From contig NZ_LBIO01000058.1 in the NCBI RefSeq assembly GCF_001280505.1, positions 124,001 to 188,000 of the forward strand: a stretch of DNA of 64,000 bases, in the 5' to 3' direction. The DNA comes from Mangrovimonas sp. TPBH4. Lineage in GTDB: Bacteria; Bacteroidota; Bacteroidia; Flavobacteriales; Flavobacteriaceae. A program made the translations under genes and the position numbers. Shown here piece after piece: positions 8,366-16,896 of the stretch (its first letter is position 1; each line of letters starts with the position of its first letter). The notes under the pieces were generated by a model. It worked only from the letters and a program-made list of their open reading frames with translations. It searched no databases and was not told the DNA's origin.

Positions 8366-10789
8366 ATGCATTTTCCAATCAAAAAATTTCTTCCACACTT
8401 ACTGGTTTTAGTAGGTTTTATAGTTGTTTCATTAGCATATTTTAGTCCGGTTTTAAAAGGAAAGGAAATCTTCCAAAGTGATATTATGCACTATAAGGGG
8501 ATGGCCAAACAGCAAAACGATTTTAGAGAGGAAACAGGCTCCGAAACCTATTGGACCAACAGTGCCTTTGGAGGAATGCCAACTTATCAATTAGGGGCAC
8601 ATTACCCACATAACTACATCAAGAAATTAGATTTAACCCTTCGGTTTTTACCACGGCCAGCCGATTATCTATTTCTATATTTTATAGGGTTTTATATTTT
8701 GTTGTTGGTATTAAAGGTAGACTTTAAGCTGGCAGGTTTAGGTGCTTTGGCCTTTGGTTTTTCAACCTACCTCATTATTATTTTGGGAGTAGGGCACAAT
8801 GCCAAGGCACATGCTATTGCTTATATGCCGTTGGTGTTGAGTGGAATTTTGCTCATTTTTAAAAAGAGGTACATCTCAGGTTTTCTTTTAACAGTGGTTG
8901 CCTTGGCATTGGAAATCTGTGCCAACCACTTCCAAATGACCTATTATTTACTGTTGTTAGTATTGGTGTTAGGTGCAACCTACTTAGTCGATTCTTATAG
9001 AAACAAAGCATTGTCTCATTTCTTTAAATCGGTTGGAATCATTGCTGTGGCGGCAATTTTAGCAGTTGGACTGAATGCCACTAACATCATGGCGACTCAG
9101 GAATATGTTAAGGAAAGTACCCGTGGTAAAAGCGAATTGACCATTAATGCAGATGGCTCTCCAAAAGAAGTAACCAATGGCTTAAGCAAAGATTACATCA
9201 CGGAGTACAGCTATGGCTTGTTGGAAACTTTCAACTTGTATATCCCAAGATTTATGGGAGGTGGAAGTCACGAAGATGTTGGGTCAGATTCGGCCATGTA
9301 TAAATTTTATACCAATATTGGAGCATCGCCTGTAGAAGCTGCAAGAGAAGTACAAGCCGCACCGACGTATTGGGGAGACCAAAGCATTGTGGAAGCACCG
9401 GCCTATATAGGAGCGGTTGTGTTGTTCTTGTTTGTTTTAGCCTTGTTTTTGATGAAAGGTCGCTTGAAATGGTGGCTTGTGGGAGGTTCTATATTGTCTT
9501 TATTGTTGTCCTATGGAAAGAATTTAGGGTTCCTAACGGACTTATTCATTGACTACATGCCACTATATAATAAGTTTAGAGCGGTTAGTTCCATTCAAGT
9601 AATTTTGGAACTGTGCATTCCTGTGTTGGCGATTTTGGGGCTTGCTCAATTGTTTAAAAATGAGGATAGTAAGGAAACCAAAGAGCAGGCCTTAAAGTAC
9701 TCAGCTATGATCACCGGTGGTTTGGCTTTAATCTTCTTATTGTTCAAATCTTCATTCTTGGATTTTGTGGGAATTAATGATGGTTATTTCCGTCAGGCTT
9801 ATGGCGAATATGGTCAAAGTTTTGTAGATGCCTTAAGAGAAGACAGAAAGTCTATGTTTACAGCAGATACCGTTAGAACGTTGGTTTTGGTACTATTGGC
9901 TTCTGGCACTATTTTCTTATTTCTCCGTGAAAAATTATCCCAAGGGAAGGTCATTTTGGTAATGGCCTTATTGATTGTGTTTGACTTGGTTGGTGTGGAT
10001 CGACGCTATGTAAACAATGATAATTTTGTATCCCCTTTAAAGGTGAACAATCCTTATCAAGCTTCTGCGGTGGATCTGGAAATAATGAAGGATCAATCGC
10101 ATTATAGAGTATTTGATTTAACTTCAGGAGGAGCTAGAGCTTCTTATTTCCATAACTCTTTAAGTGGATATCACGCTGCGAAATTGGGACGTTATAATGA
10201 ATTGTATGAATTCCATGTGTCCAAAAACAATATGGAAGTCCTCAATATGCTAAATACAAAGTACATCATAGCTCAAGATGAAAAAGGAAATGTGTTTCCT
10301 TACACCAATAAAGAAGCCAATGGTAATGCTTGGTTTGTTTCGGACTTGAAAGCTGTGGAAACGGCCAATGAGGAAATTTTGTTATTGGATAGTTTGAATA
10401 CCAAAACTACGGCGATTTCTTCTTTGCCAATTGAAGCGAAAAAATTTACGGTAGATTCTTTGGTGACCATCACTTTAACCGATTTTAAACCGAATTACTT
10501 AAAATATACATCCAATAACTCAAATGACGGTTTTGTAGTGTTTTCTGAAATTTACTATGGTCAAGGTTGGCAGGCGTATGTTGATGGTGCAGCAGCGGAC
10601 CATACTCGAGTAGATTATGTCTTACGAGGAATGAAGGTGCCATCGGGTACGCATACCATAGAGTTTAAATTTGAGCCTAAAGTAATCGCCACAGGTAGTA
10701 AGATTTCCTTAGCGAGTTCCATCGTATTGATGCTGTTACTTATTGGAGGTGCATTTTTAGGATATAAAAAAATGAATGAAAGTGCCTAA
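8366..10789 (+). CDS. YfhO family polytopic membrane protein
   Basis: Integral membrane protein of 807 residues. Roughly a dozen hydrophobic segments occupy residues 10-545. A soluble, mostly beta domain follows (about 560-775), and one last membrane segment closes the protein (IVLMLLLIGGAFLGYKK). The GSETYWTNSAFGGMPTYQ segment near residue 55 fits the extracytoplasmic acceptor loop of the GT-C fold. YfhO proteins are GT-C-like and in Gram-positives glycosylate lipoteichoic acid; the substrate in Bacteroidetes is not established. It overlaps the following glycosyltransferase gene by 14 bases, indicating translational coupling. Family assignment is good; a glycosyl transfer function is inferred. 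Confidence 0.85.
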   Translation: MHFPIKKFLPHLLVLVGFIVVSLAYFSPVLKGKEIFQSDIMHYKGMAKQQNDFREETGSETYWTNSAFGGMPTYQLGAHYPHNYIKKLDLTLRFLPRPADYLFLYFIGFYILLLVLKVDFKLAGLGALAFGFSTYLIIILGVGHNAKAHAIAYMPLVLSGILLIFKKRYISGFLLTVVALALEICANHFQMTYYLLLLVLVLGATYLVDSYRNKALSHFFKSVGIIAVAAILAVGLNATNIMATQEYVKESTRGKSELTINADGSPKEVTNGLSKDYITEYSYGLLETFNLYIPRFMGGGSHEDVGSDSAMYKFYTNIGASPVEAAREVQAAPTYWGDQSIVEAPAYIGAVVLFLFVLALFLMKGRLKWWLVGGSILSLLLSYGKNLGFLTDLFIDYMPLYNKFRAVSSIQVILELCIPVLAILGLAQLFKNEDSKETKEQALKYSAMITGGLALIFLLFKSSFLDFVGINDGYFRQAYGEYGQSFVDALREDRKSMFTADTVRTLVLVLLASGTIFLFLREKLSQGKVILVMALLIVFDLVGVDRRYVNNDNFVSPLKVNNPYQASAVDLEIMKDQSHYRVFDLTSGGARASYFHNSLSGYHAAKLGRYNELYEFHVSKNNMEVLNMLNTKYIIAQDEKGNVFPYTNKEANGNAWFVSDLKAVETANEEILLLDSLNTKTTAISSLPIEAKKFTVDSLVTITLTDFKPNYLKYTSNNSNDGFVVFSEIYYGQGWQAYVDGAAADHTRVDYVLRGMKVPSGTHTIEFKFEPKVIATGSKISLASSIVLMLLLIGGAFLGYKKMNESA

Positions 10790-12059
10790 AAAAGCACTCA
10801 TCATAACATATTATTGGCCTCCAGCTGGCGGACCTGGGGTGCAACGCTGGTTGAAATTCGTAAAGTATTTGCCACAATTTGCTGTGGAACCTATCGTGTT
10901 TTGTCCGGAGAACCCCAATTATCCCATTGTGGACCAAAATATGTTGAATGAAGTTCCGGAAGGCACTACTGTTTTAAAACTACCTATAAAAGAACCGTAT
11001 CGTTTTGCCAATTTCATTTCCAAGAACAAAGCCAGTGAGATTAGCTCTGGTGTGATTCCAAAAGCCAAAAAGCAATCCTTTATTCAAAAGTTGTTGCTGT
11101 ATGTACGTGGAAACTTTTTTATTCCGGATGCTCGAAAAAACTGGGTAAGCCCTTCGGTTGAATTTCTTTCAGAATATATCTCAAAGAATAACATTGAAAC
11201 TATTATAACCACAGGACCGCCACATAGTTTGCATTTAATAGGAATGCAATTAAAGGCCAGGTTAGGAGTGACTTGGATTACTGATTTCCGGGATCCTTGG
11301 ACTACGATTGGATATCATAAGGAACTGAAGCTTTCAAAATCATCTAAGGAAAAGCACATAAAACTGGAGCAGCAAGTGTTGCAAACGGCCGACCATATTT
11401 TGGTAACCAGCAACAATACCAAATTGGAGTTTGAAACCAAAACGAGCCAGCCGATTACCGTGATCACCAACGGATATGATACTCATAAGGTAGCTAGACC
11501 AGAGAAGGATACAAAGTTTACGATGTCCCATATTGGGTCGCTATTGTCTGAACGTAATCCCGTTGAATTGTGGCAAGCTATTTCTGAGTTGATTGATGAA
11601 AATGAAGACTTTCGGAAAGCATTTCAACTGAATTTGACAGGGGTGGTTAGTGACGACGTATTGCAGTCCATTTATATTCATAATTTAAAGGAGTATGTTC
11701 ACTTGCAGGGATATGTGCCGCATACCGAAGCTATAAAAGCTCAAATGCAATCGCAGGTGTTATTGTTAATCGAAATAGATTCTGAAGATACCAAAGTGAT
11801 CATTCCCGGGAAATTGTTTGAGTATATGATTTCCAATACGCCCATAATTGCCATTGGGCCTAGACAGTCTGATGTGGAACGAATTATTAAGGAAACCAAT
11901 ACGGGACACTATTTTTACTACGATGAAAAGCAGCGTATCAAGTCGCAAATATTATTGTATTTTGAAGCTTACAAAGCAAATTCATTGGTAACACAGCCTA
12001 TTGGTTTGCAACAATACAGCAGAAAATCGTTGACTGAAAAACTGTCCAAACTAATATAA
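10776..12059 (+). CDS. Glycosyltransferase family 4 protein
   Basis: GT-B fold glycosyltransferase, 427 residues. The N-terminal domain starts with ALIITYYWPPAGGPGVQRWLKF, the Gly-rich loop typical of GT4 enzymes. The C-terminal Rossmann domain begins after ITVITNGYD (near residue 230) and contains the nucleotide-sugar motif PGKLFEYM near residue 350 (the family's E-x7-E region). No signal peptide or membrane segment; expected at the inner face of the membrane. It starts inside the end of yfhO and is followed after 16 bases by a flippase, so it probably adds a sugar to a lipid-linked glycan exported by the same operon. Donor and acceptor cannot be told. Confidence 0.85.
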   Translation: MKVPKKALIITYYWPPAGGPGVQRWLKFVKYLPQFAVEPIVFCPENPNYPIVDQNMLNEVPEGTTVLKLPIKEPYRFANFISKNKASEISSGVIPKAKKQSFIQKLLLYVRGNFFIPDARKNWVSPSVEFLSEYISKNNIETIITTGPPHSLHLIGMQLKARLGVTWITDFRDPWTTIGYHKELKLSKSSKEKHIKLEQQVLQTADHILVTSNNTKLEFETKTSQPITVITNGYDTHKVARPEKDTKFTMSHIGSLLSERNPVELWQAISELIDENEDFRKAFQLNLTGVVSDDVLQSIYIHNLKEYVHLQGYVPHTEAIKAQMQSQVLLLIEIDSEDTKVIIPGKLFEYMISNTPIIAIGPRQSDVERIIKETNTGHYFYYDEKQRIKSQILLYFEAYKANSLVTQPIGLQQYSRKSLTEKLSKLI

Positions 12060-12075
12060 ACCAACCTGAACTTCT

Positions 12076-13536
12076 ATGGGAATTGTCATTAAACAATCCT
12101 TTAAAAACACCGTCAGTACGTATCTAGGATTTGGTATTGGGGCCATCAATACCTTGTTTTTGTATACCAATTTCATTTCTGATGAATATTACGGATTGGT
12201 TGGTTTTATATTGTCTGCAGCCAATATCATGATGCCTTTAATGGCTTTTGGGGTACAAAACACCATGATCAAGTTTTATTCTACCTATAAAACCAATAAT
12301 AGCATCAACAGCTTTTTAACCTTAATGTTGTTTCTGCCTTTGGCAATGGCCATTCCAATAGGGATTATTGGCTTTTTTGCCCATGATATGATTTCCAATT
12401 GGCTAGGTGCCGAAAATGAAATCGTGAAAGGTTATGTGTGGCATATTTTTATTACAGCTGTTGCTATGGCCTATTTTGAAGTATTTTTTGCTTGGGCCAA
12501 AGTTCAGATGCAAACGGTTTTCGGAAATTTCATGAAGGAAGTCTTCCACCGAATAGCAATTATGATTCTCCTATTTTCTGTTTATTTCAATTGGCTTACC
12601 GTAGAACAGTTTATAAATGCTTTGGTGGGTGTATATGTGTTAAGAATGGTGGTGATGAAACTATATGCTTACAATGTGCGTTGGCCCGTGATTCGATTTA
12701 ATAAAATTGAAAATCTGAGCGCTATTTTAAAGTATTCGTCACTTATCATTATAGCAGGCTCTATTGCTACGCTTATTTTGGATATCGATAAGTTCATGCT
12801 GGGGAAATTACGCCCCGATATTGAAGAAGTAGCCTATTACAGTGTGGCCATTTTTATAGCAACCGTAATTGCGGTACCCCAAAGGGCGATGCACCAAATT
12901 ATGATGCCTTTAACCGCAAAGTTGTTAAATGATAAAAACATGGTGGAGTTAAAGGGACTTTACCAAAGGTCATCTCTAAATCTGTACGTCATAAGTGGTT
13001 TGATTTTTTTGTTGATTGTTTTGAATATCAATGAGCTTTATTTAATTATTCCAAAGGAGTTTAGAGAAGGCTTGTTGGTAGTGTTTTTGATTAGCACTGC
13101 AAAATTATACGATAATGTAATGGGGAACAATAATGCCATTTTATTCAATAGTGATTATTATAGAATGGTCTTGTTTTTTGGAGTATTGTTGACCATTTTA
13201 ATTGTATTGTTGAATTTAGCCTTTATTCCTAAGTATGGAATGAATGGTGCTGCAATAGCAACTTTTATCGCGATATTCATCTACAATTCCATAAAAATCT
13301 ACTTTGTAAAATTGAAGTTTGGGATGTGGCCCTTAACCAAAGGGAGTTTGGTGTTAAGTTTCCTAATCATATTAGGTTTTGGAGTCTTCTATTTTTGGGA
13401 CTTTCCATTTCATCCCTTAATCAATATGGCCCTAAAATCATTGCTGATAGTTTTAGGGTATGGGCTAATGGTTTTCAAGCTTCATATCTCGGAAGACATC
13501 AATAGTGTTCTAAAAAAATTTCTTTCAAAATTGTAA
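12076..13536 (+). CDS. Polysaccharide flippase (Wzx/MATE-like)
   Basis: Membrane protein of 486 residues with about 12-14 hydrophobic segments spread over the whole length, typical of the oligosaccharide flippase superfamily (Wzx, MVF/MATE fold). The N-terminal segment (KNTVSTYLGFGIGAINTLFLY) matches the usual first helix. The loop IDKFMLGKLRPDIEEVAYYSVA near residues 235-255 resembles the conserved 'DKxMLG' region of these proteins. Last gene of the DUF4834-YfhO-GT4 operon, followed by an imperfect hairpin at 13556. Expected to move lipid-linked oligosaccharide across the inner membrane; the transported glycan is unknown. Confidence 0.85.
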   Translation: MGIVIKQSFKNTVSTYLGFGIGAINTLFLYTNFISDEYYGLVGFILSAANIMMPLMAFGVQNTMIKFYSTYKTNNSINSFLTLMLFLPLAMAIPIGIIGFFAHDMISNWLGAENEIVKGYVWHIFITAVAMAYFEVFFAWAKVQMQTVFGNFMKEVFHRIAIMILLFSVYFNWLTVEQFINALVGVYVLRMVVMKLYAYNVRWPVIRFNKIENLSAILKYSSLIIIAGSIATLILDIDKFMLGKLRPDIEEVAYYSVAIFIATVIAVPQRAMHQIMMPLTAKLLNDKNMVELKGLYQRSSLNLYVISGLIFLLIVLNINELYLIIPKEFREGLLVVFLISTAKLYDNVMGNNNAILFNSDYYRMVLFFGVLLTILIVLLNLAFIPKYGMNGAAIATFIAIFIYNSIKIYFVKLKFGMWPLTKGSLVLSFLIILGFGVFYFWDFPFHPLINMALKSLLIVLGYGLMVFKLHISEDINSVLKKFLSKL

Positions 13537-13555
13537 TAGAGTATAAATGAGAAAA

Positions 13556-13597
13556 CCCCGTGAGGTGCTTTGAGGCATACTTCTCACAGGGGATTTC
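13556..13597 (+). terminator. Imperfect hairpin after the flippase operon
   Basis: CCCCGTGAG pairs with CTCACAGGGG with a one-base bulge and an 18-base loop. The T run after it is poor, so it may be a weak terminator or an RNA 3' stabiliser. Confidence 0.45.
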
Positions 13598-13627
13598 TAA
13601 CTAACCAACCAAAAAGTTTTCAATATG

Positions 13628-14695
13628 TTATCTTCTTCCAGAACTTCTTTGAGAACCGTTACTGGTTGCTCTTTTCTTTGAAGAAGTAGTGTTTCTATTT
13701 TGTGTTACTTGAGCAGATTTACTGTTCGTTTGTCTGCTAGTATATGTACGTTCATTAGATCGATTTGGTTGTTTCGATTCTAATTTTTTTCTTTTTTCTG
13801 TAGAGGTACTAACGGTTTGTCTAGAATTTGTCGTTCTAGTTGTTTGTGTTCTAGAATTTTGACTTCTACTATTATTATTTGAAAAATTTGCAGTTCTTCG
13901 CTCGTTGGTATTCATTTGGGAGCGGTTTGTGCTTCTATTATTGCTGTTATTGGTCCTTGTTACCCGTCTTTGCGGAACAGCTTCTTGTTTATAACGCTCA
14001 TGAGTTCGGTTTTGTTGCGTACTGGTTCGTCTTGAATTATTGGCAACAGCACTTCTACGTCCATTTACATTTACGTGTCTTACATTGTTATGATAAGGTC
14101 TGTAATAAGCATGTCTTACCGGAGTATAATATCTTCTGTAAGGTTGTGGACTTACCATGCAATAATTGTAGGATGGAGCCACATAATATCTATGCCAAGG
14201 ACGATACACATATGCTCTGTTGTATACGTTGATGTAACCAGTACAGTGCGTATATGCTCTGTAGTTGTTGTAGTGCACATATAGGCCTCCAATTCTTGCA
14301 ATACGACCAAAATTGTTGTAAAAGATATTTACGTTTCCTGCACGCACAATTCTGCCGTAGTAATCATAGAATATAGGCACATGTTCAATTTGAACAATAG
14401 CACCAAAGTCATCATACTGAATATAAGGATTGTAGTTGTATCCAGAGTTGAAACTAATGGAGAAATTAGGAGAATTAAAAGCCACATTTACATCAGGGCC
14501 ATATTTTGGTACGTAAAAATCGAATTGTCCATCTGGAAATACCGAAAATTCAATGCCGCCTTCCATAAAGATGAATGAATTGCCATAACCTCCCACATAG
14601 GTATGGGAAACCTTTGTATTGTTATAAGTAGATGTTGCGTTTACAGATACCCCTGCTAGAAGTAAACTCGTAAATAATAAAATAATCTTTTTCAT
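13628..14695 (-). CDS. Secreted protein with 16-residue tandem repeats and a basic disordered tail
   Basis: Unrecognised exported protein of 355 residues. Residues 1-20 are a standard signal peptide (MKKIILLFTSLLLAGVSVNA). Residues 35-90 form a beta-rich module with GGIEFSVFPDGQFDFYV. Residues 92-139 are three exact-length repeats of 16 residues, IQYDDFGAIVQIEHVP, IFYDYYGRIVRAGNVN and IFYNNFGRIARIGGLY, then a partial fourth. Residues 145-205 are rich in Tyr, His and Arg. From about 210 to the end the chain is almost only Arg, Asn, Ser, Thr, Gln and Lys, strongly basic and surely disordered. No catalytic motif is visible. A structural or polyanion-binding role in periplasm or envelope is a guess. 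It is divergent from a LytTR regulator. Confidence 0.8.
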   Translation of the reverse strand: MKKIILLFTSLLLAGVSVNATSTYNNTKVSHTYVGGYGNSFIFMEGGIEFSVFPDGQFDFYVPKYGPDVNVAFNSPNFSISFNSGYNYNPYIQYDDFGAIVQIEHVPIFYDYYGRIVRAGNVNIFYNNFGRIARIGGLYVHYNNYRAYTHCTGYINVYNRAYVYRPWHRYYVAPSYNYCMVSPQPYRRYYTPVRHAYYRPYHNNVRHVNVNGRRSAVANNSRRTSTQQNRTHERYKQEAVPQRRVTRTNNSNNRSTNRSQMNTNERRTANFSNNNSRSQNSRTQTTRTTNSRQTVSTSTEKRKKLESKQPNRSNERTYTSRQTNSKSAQVTQNRNTTSSKKRATSNGSQRSSGRR

Positions 14696-14891
14696 ATTAG
14701 AAGATTTTAAGGGTTCGGTTTATACAAAACAAACAGCGTGCCAAATATGATTTGATAATTAAATGAATTAGAGAAAATTATTTTAAAGCATTTGATTTTA
14801 TTCAGCTATAGCCTTGTTTGTTAGATGGATATTTGTTGAATTATATACTGAGTGATACCAGTTAAAATCCATATAATTAAAAAAAAGTATC

Positions 14892-14910
14892 ACATAATTT
14901 ATAATTATGT
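14892..14910. promoter_or_regulatory. Palindrome before the LytTR regulator
   Basis: Perfect 8-bp arms ACATAATT/AATTATGT with a 3-base spacer, 44 bases before the regulator ATG. It abuts TAACTTTA (14910-14917), a near match to the -7 consensus. A second pair, GTGATAC (14852-14858) and GTATCAC (14887-14893), flanks it. Candidate operator region; the regulator that binds is unknown. Confidence 0.35.
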
Positions 14911-14954
14911 AACTTTAGAATAGCTAACTGCACTTCTGTGCTTTCTAACCAATC

Positions 14955-15659
14955 ATGATCTGTAGATGTTTGATAATAGATGATGAACCTCCTTCAATTA
15001 AAATTTTGAAGGACCATATTGCATCTATTAAACAAATGGAATTGGTGGGGGTATTTAGTTGTGCCCAACAGTCTTTTGGTACATTGGAAGGAGAGCAGGT
15101 AGATTTATTGTTTTTAGATGTAGGCTGTTTAGGTTTACCCGTTATGGAATTTATGAAAATCCATAAAAATACACCTAAGGTTATCTACATGTCTTCCCAT
15201 AAAAACAAACCAATAGAGGCCTTTCAGTTGGAGGCCTTAGATTATTTGTCCAAACCCATTTCTTACGATAGGTTTCTGCAGGCCGTAAAAAAATACACCA
15301 ATGGTTATTATTTTAACCTTTCAGCAGAAGGAGCTTTAAACAAGGAATTTTTGTATTTCAAGGCACAACGAAAAACGGTTAAGGTAATTTTAAAAAGCAT
15401 TCTTTACATAGAAAGTTTCAAGGATTATATCATCATCCATCGTGAAGATCATCCTGAGCTCAAAGTGAAGCAGTCCATAAGCGTCACCGAAGCCATTTTG
15501 CCAAAACACTTATTTATCCGCACACATCGCTCGTATATTTTGGCAATTAAAAAAATTACGGCGTTTACCAATTACGATATTGAAATTGGAAAAGTATCCA
15601 TTCCCGTGGGAAGTAGTTATGGCCACGTTATTGATCAATTGTATGAAGGAAGGGTGTAA
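14955..15659 (+). CDS. LytTR family response regulator (orphan)
   Basis: Two-domain regulator of 234 residues. The N-terminal receiver domain (about 1-120) has the acidic pair Asp9-Asp10, the phosphoacceptor Asp55 in LLFLDVG and a conserved Lys in DYLSKPIS. The C-terminal LytTR DNA-binding domain (about 135-234) has the typical YIESFKDYIIIH start and the RTHRSYIL helix. The usual FLDIxMP after the phosphoacceptor reads FLDVGCLG, lacking the Met-Pro, so the beta3-alpha3 loop is unusual. No sensor kinase gene lies nearby, though in this phylum the partner is often a 5TMR or 7TMR histidine kinase next door. Targets are unknown. Confidence 0.88.
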   Translation: MICRCLIIDDEPPSIKILKDHIASIKQMELVGVFSCAQQSFGTLEGEQVDLLFLDVGCLGLPVMEFMKIHKNTPKVIYMSSHKNKPIEAFQLEALDYLSKPISYDRFLQAVKKYTNGYYFNLSAEGALNKEFLYFKAQRKTVKVILKSILYIESFKDYIIIHREDHPELKVKQSISVTEAILPKHLFIRTHRSYILAIKKITAFTNYDIEIGKVSIPVGSSYGHVIDQLYEGRV

Positions 15660-15823
15660 CATTTTCTTTTCGTCTATTAAAAACATGTTTCTGTCTACCA
15701 AACCTTTTTCTTTGTCTATCACAACAATTCCCACTTTTTAAATTACCTATTTTTATGTAGTAAAGGAGTTACTATTCTTTTACAAAATTCTCTTCCTAAG
15801 GTATTCTAATAATAGTAACTAAT

Positions 15824-15851
15824 ATCATGAGTCGTTGATATAGCTCATGAT
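15824..15851 (+). promoter_or_regulatory. Stem-loop between the LytTR regulator and the lipoprotein gene
   Basis: Perfect 8-bp stem ATCATGAG/CTCATGAT with a 12-base loop, followed by TTGTTTT. It could be a late terminator of the regulator gene or a leader structure of the lipoprotein gene, whose ATG is 34 bases downstream. Confidence 0.4.
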
Positions 15852-15885
15852 TTGTTTTGCTTGTATAATTCTAATACCAATAATC

Positions 15886-16740
15886 ATGAAAAAACGTTGC
15901 AGTTGTGCTACTGTATATCTGTGGATATTTGTGGCTTTTTTGATGTATTCCTGTTCTACTCAGGAAACAGATTTAATTGAAGAATCCGTTGTGTCAATAC
16001 CAACGGAAAATGTTCCTTCAGCCAAGCGAGAGGCTGATAAATTACTAGTGTTTAAAGGTCCTCAGGTTGATTTTGGATTAGGTAAGGTGAGATCTTGGGT
16101 AAGTGTGGATGACAATGATTTTCCTGTGGCATTCGGCATTGAAATTACCCCTGAAGCATTGGAAGATTTAGAAAGTTTGCCAGAAGATGATGCAATTACT
16201 TCAATTCCTCTTCATTTAAAGGCCAAACAATTGACGGCCTATGAGCATATTACCCTTAACTGGGAGCCAATGGGGCATGCTCCGGCCTATTGGATTCCCC
16301 ATTTTGATGTTCATTTTTTTGAGATTCCTGAAGAAGAACGCTTGCAAATCCTTCCGTATGATGACAATAATCAGGCGATTGTAGATGCTGTAAATGTATT
16401 CCCCGATGTGAATAAAATGCCTGTGGGCTTTTTAAAATTACCAGGACAATTGGGGTATTATCCTTATGCTGGAAAGCATTGGTTGCCTTTTGATTTCTTA
16501 GCAGTAAACAATGACTTTGACACAGGAATCATACATGGATCTTATAATCAAAAACATGTGTTTGTCGAAACAAAGTTTGCTTTGGACTTTTTACAAACCG
16601 CTACAGAGTTTACTTCAGATTTTACGCAGCCCTTGCAGTTTGAAAACCCAGGAAGCAATTACCCTACAAAATACAATATGGAAATAGATGGTAAAACCGG
16701 GCATATCTTTATTTTCTTAAGTGATTTTGTTGCTAGATAA
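15886..16740 (+). CDS. TTHB210/DUF5602-like lipoprotein
   Basis: Exported lipoprotein of 284 residues. The start is set at 15886 (MKKRCSCATVYLWIFVAFLMYSC), because this gives a clean lipoprotein signal with lipobox MYSC. An in-frame start at 15847 would only add 13 residues. The core has WEPMGHAPAYWIPHFDVHFF near residues 126-146, a His-rich motif seen in TTHB210-like/DUF5602 proteins, where such histidines may bind metal. The C-terminal half repeats the theme with YYPYAGKHW and HGSYNQKHVFVE. It sits alone between a hairpin and a terminator at 16765. Function is unknown; a metal-dependent periplasmic role is inferred only from the histidines. Confidence 0.7.
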   Translation: MKKRCSCATVYLWIFVAFLMYSCSTQETDLIEESVVSIPTENVPSAKREADKLLVFKGPQVDFGLGKVRSWVSVDDNDFPVAFGIEITPEALEDLESLPEDDAITSIPLHLKAKQLTAYEHITLNWEPMGHAPAYWIPHFDVHFFEIPEEERLQILPYDDNNQAIVDAVNVFPDVNKMPVGFLKLPGQLGYYPYAGKHWLPFDFLAVNNDFDTGIIHGSYNQKHVFVETKFALDFLQTATEFTSDFTQPLQFENPGSNYPTKYNMEIDGKTGHIFIFLSDFVAR

Positions 16741-16764
16741 GATTCAATGGAAACATGAATTTGG

Positions 16765-16790
16765 AAAGACCTTATTTAAGGTCTTTTTTA
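16765..16790 (+). terminator. Rho-independent terminator
   Basis: Stem AAAGACCTTA/TAAGGTCTTT followed by T residues, 25 bases after the lipoprotein stop. Confidence 0.8.
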
Positions 16791-16896
16791 TGCGGTTAAT
16801 TTAATTTGTGGTTTATTCATTTTAATCCATGCGTTTAAATATGTAGTAAAATTCTTTTTTATTACTTTTAACTCATTAACTGCCAAACCTTAGTAG

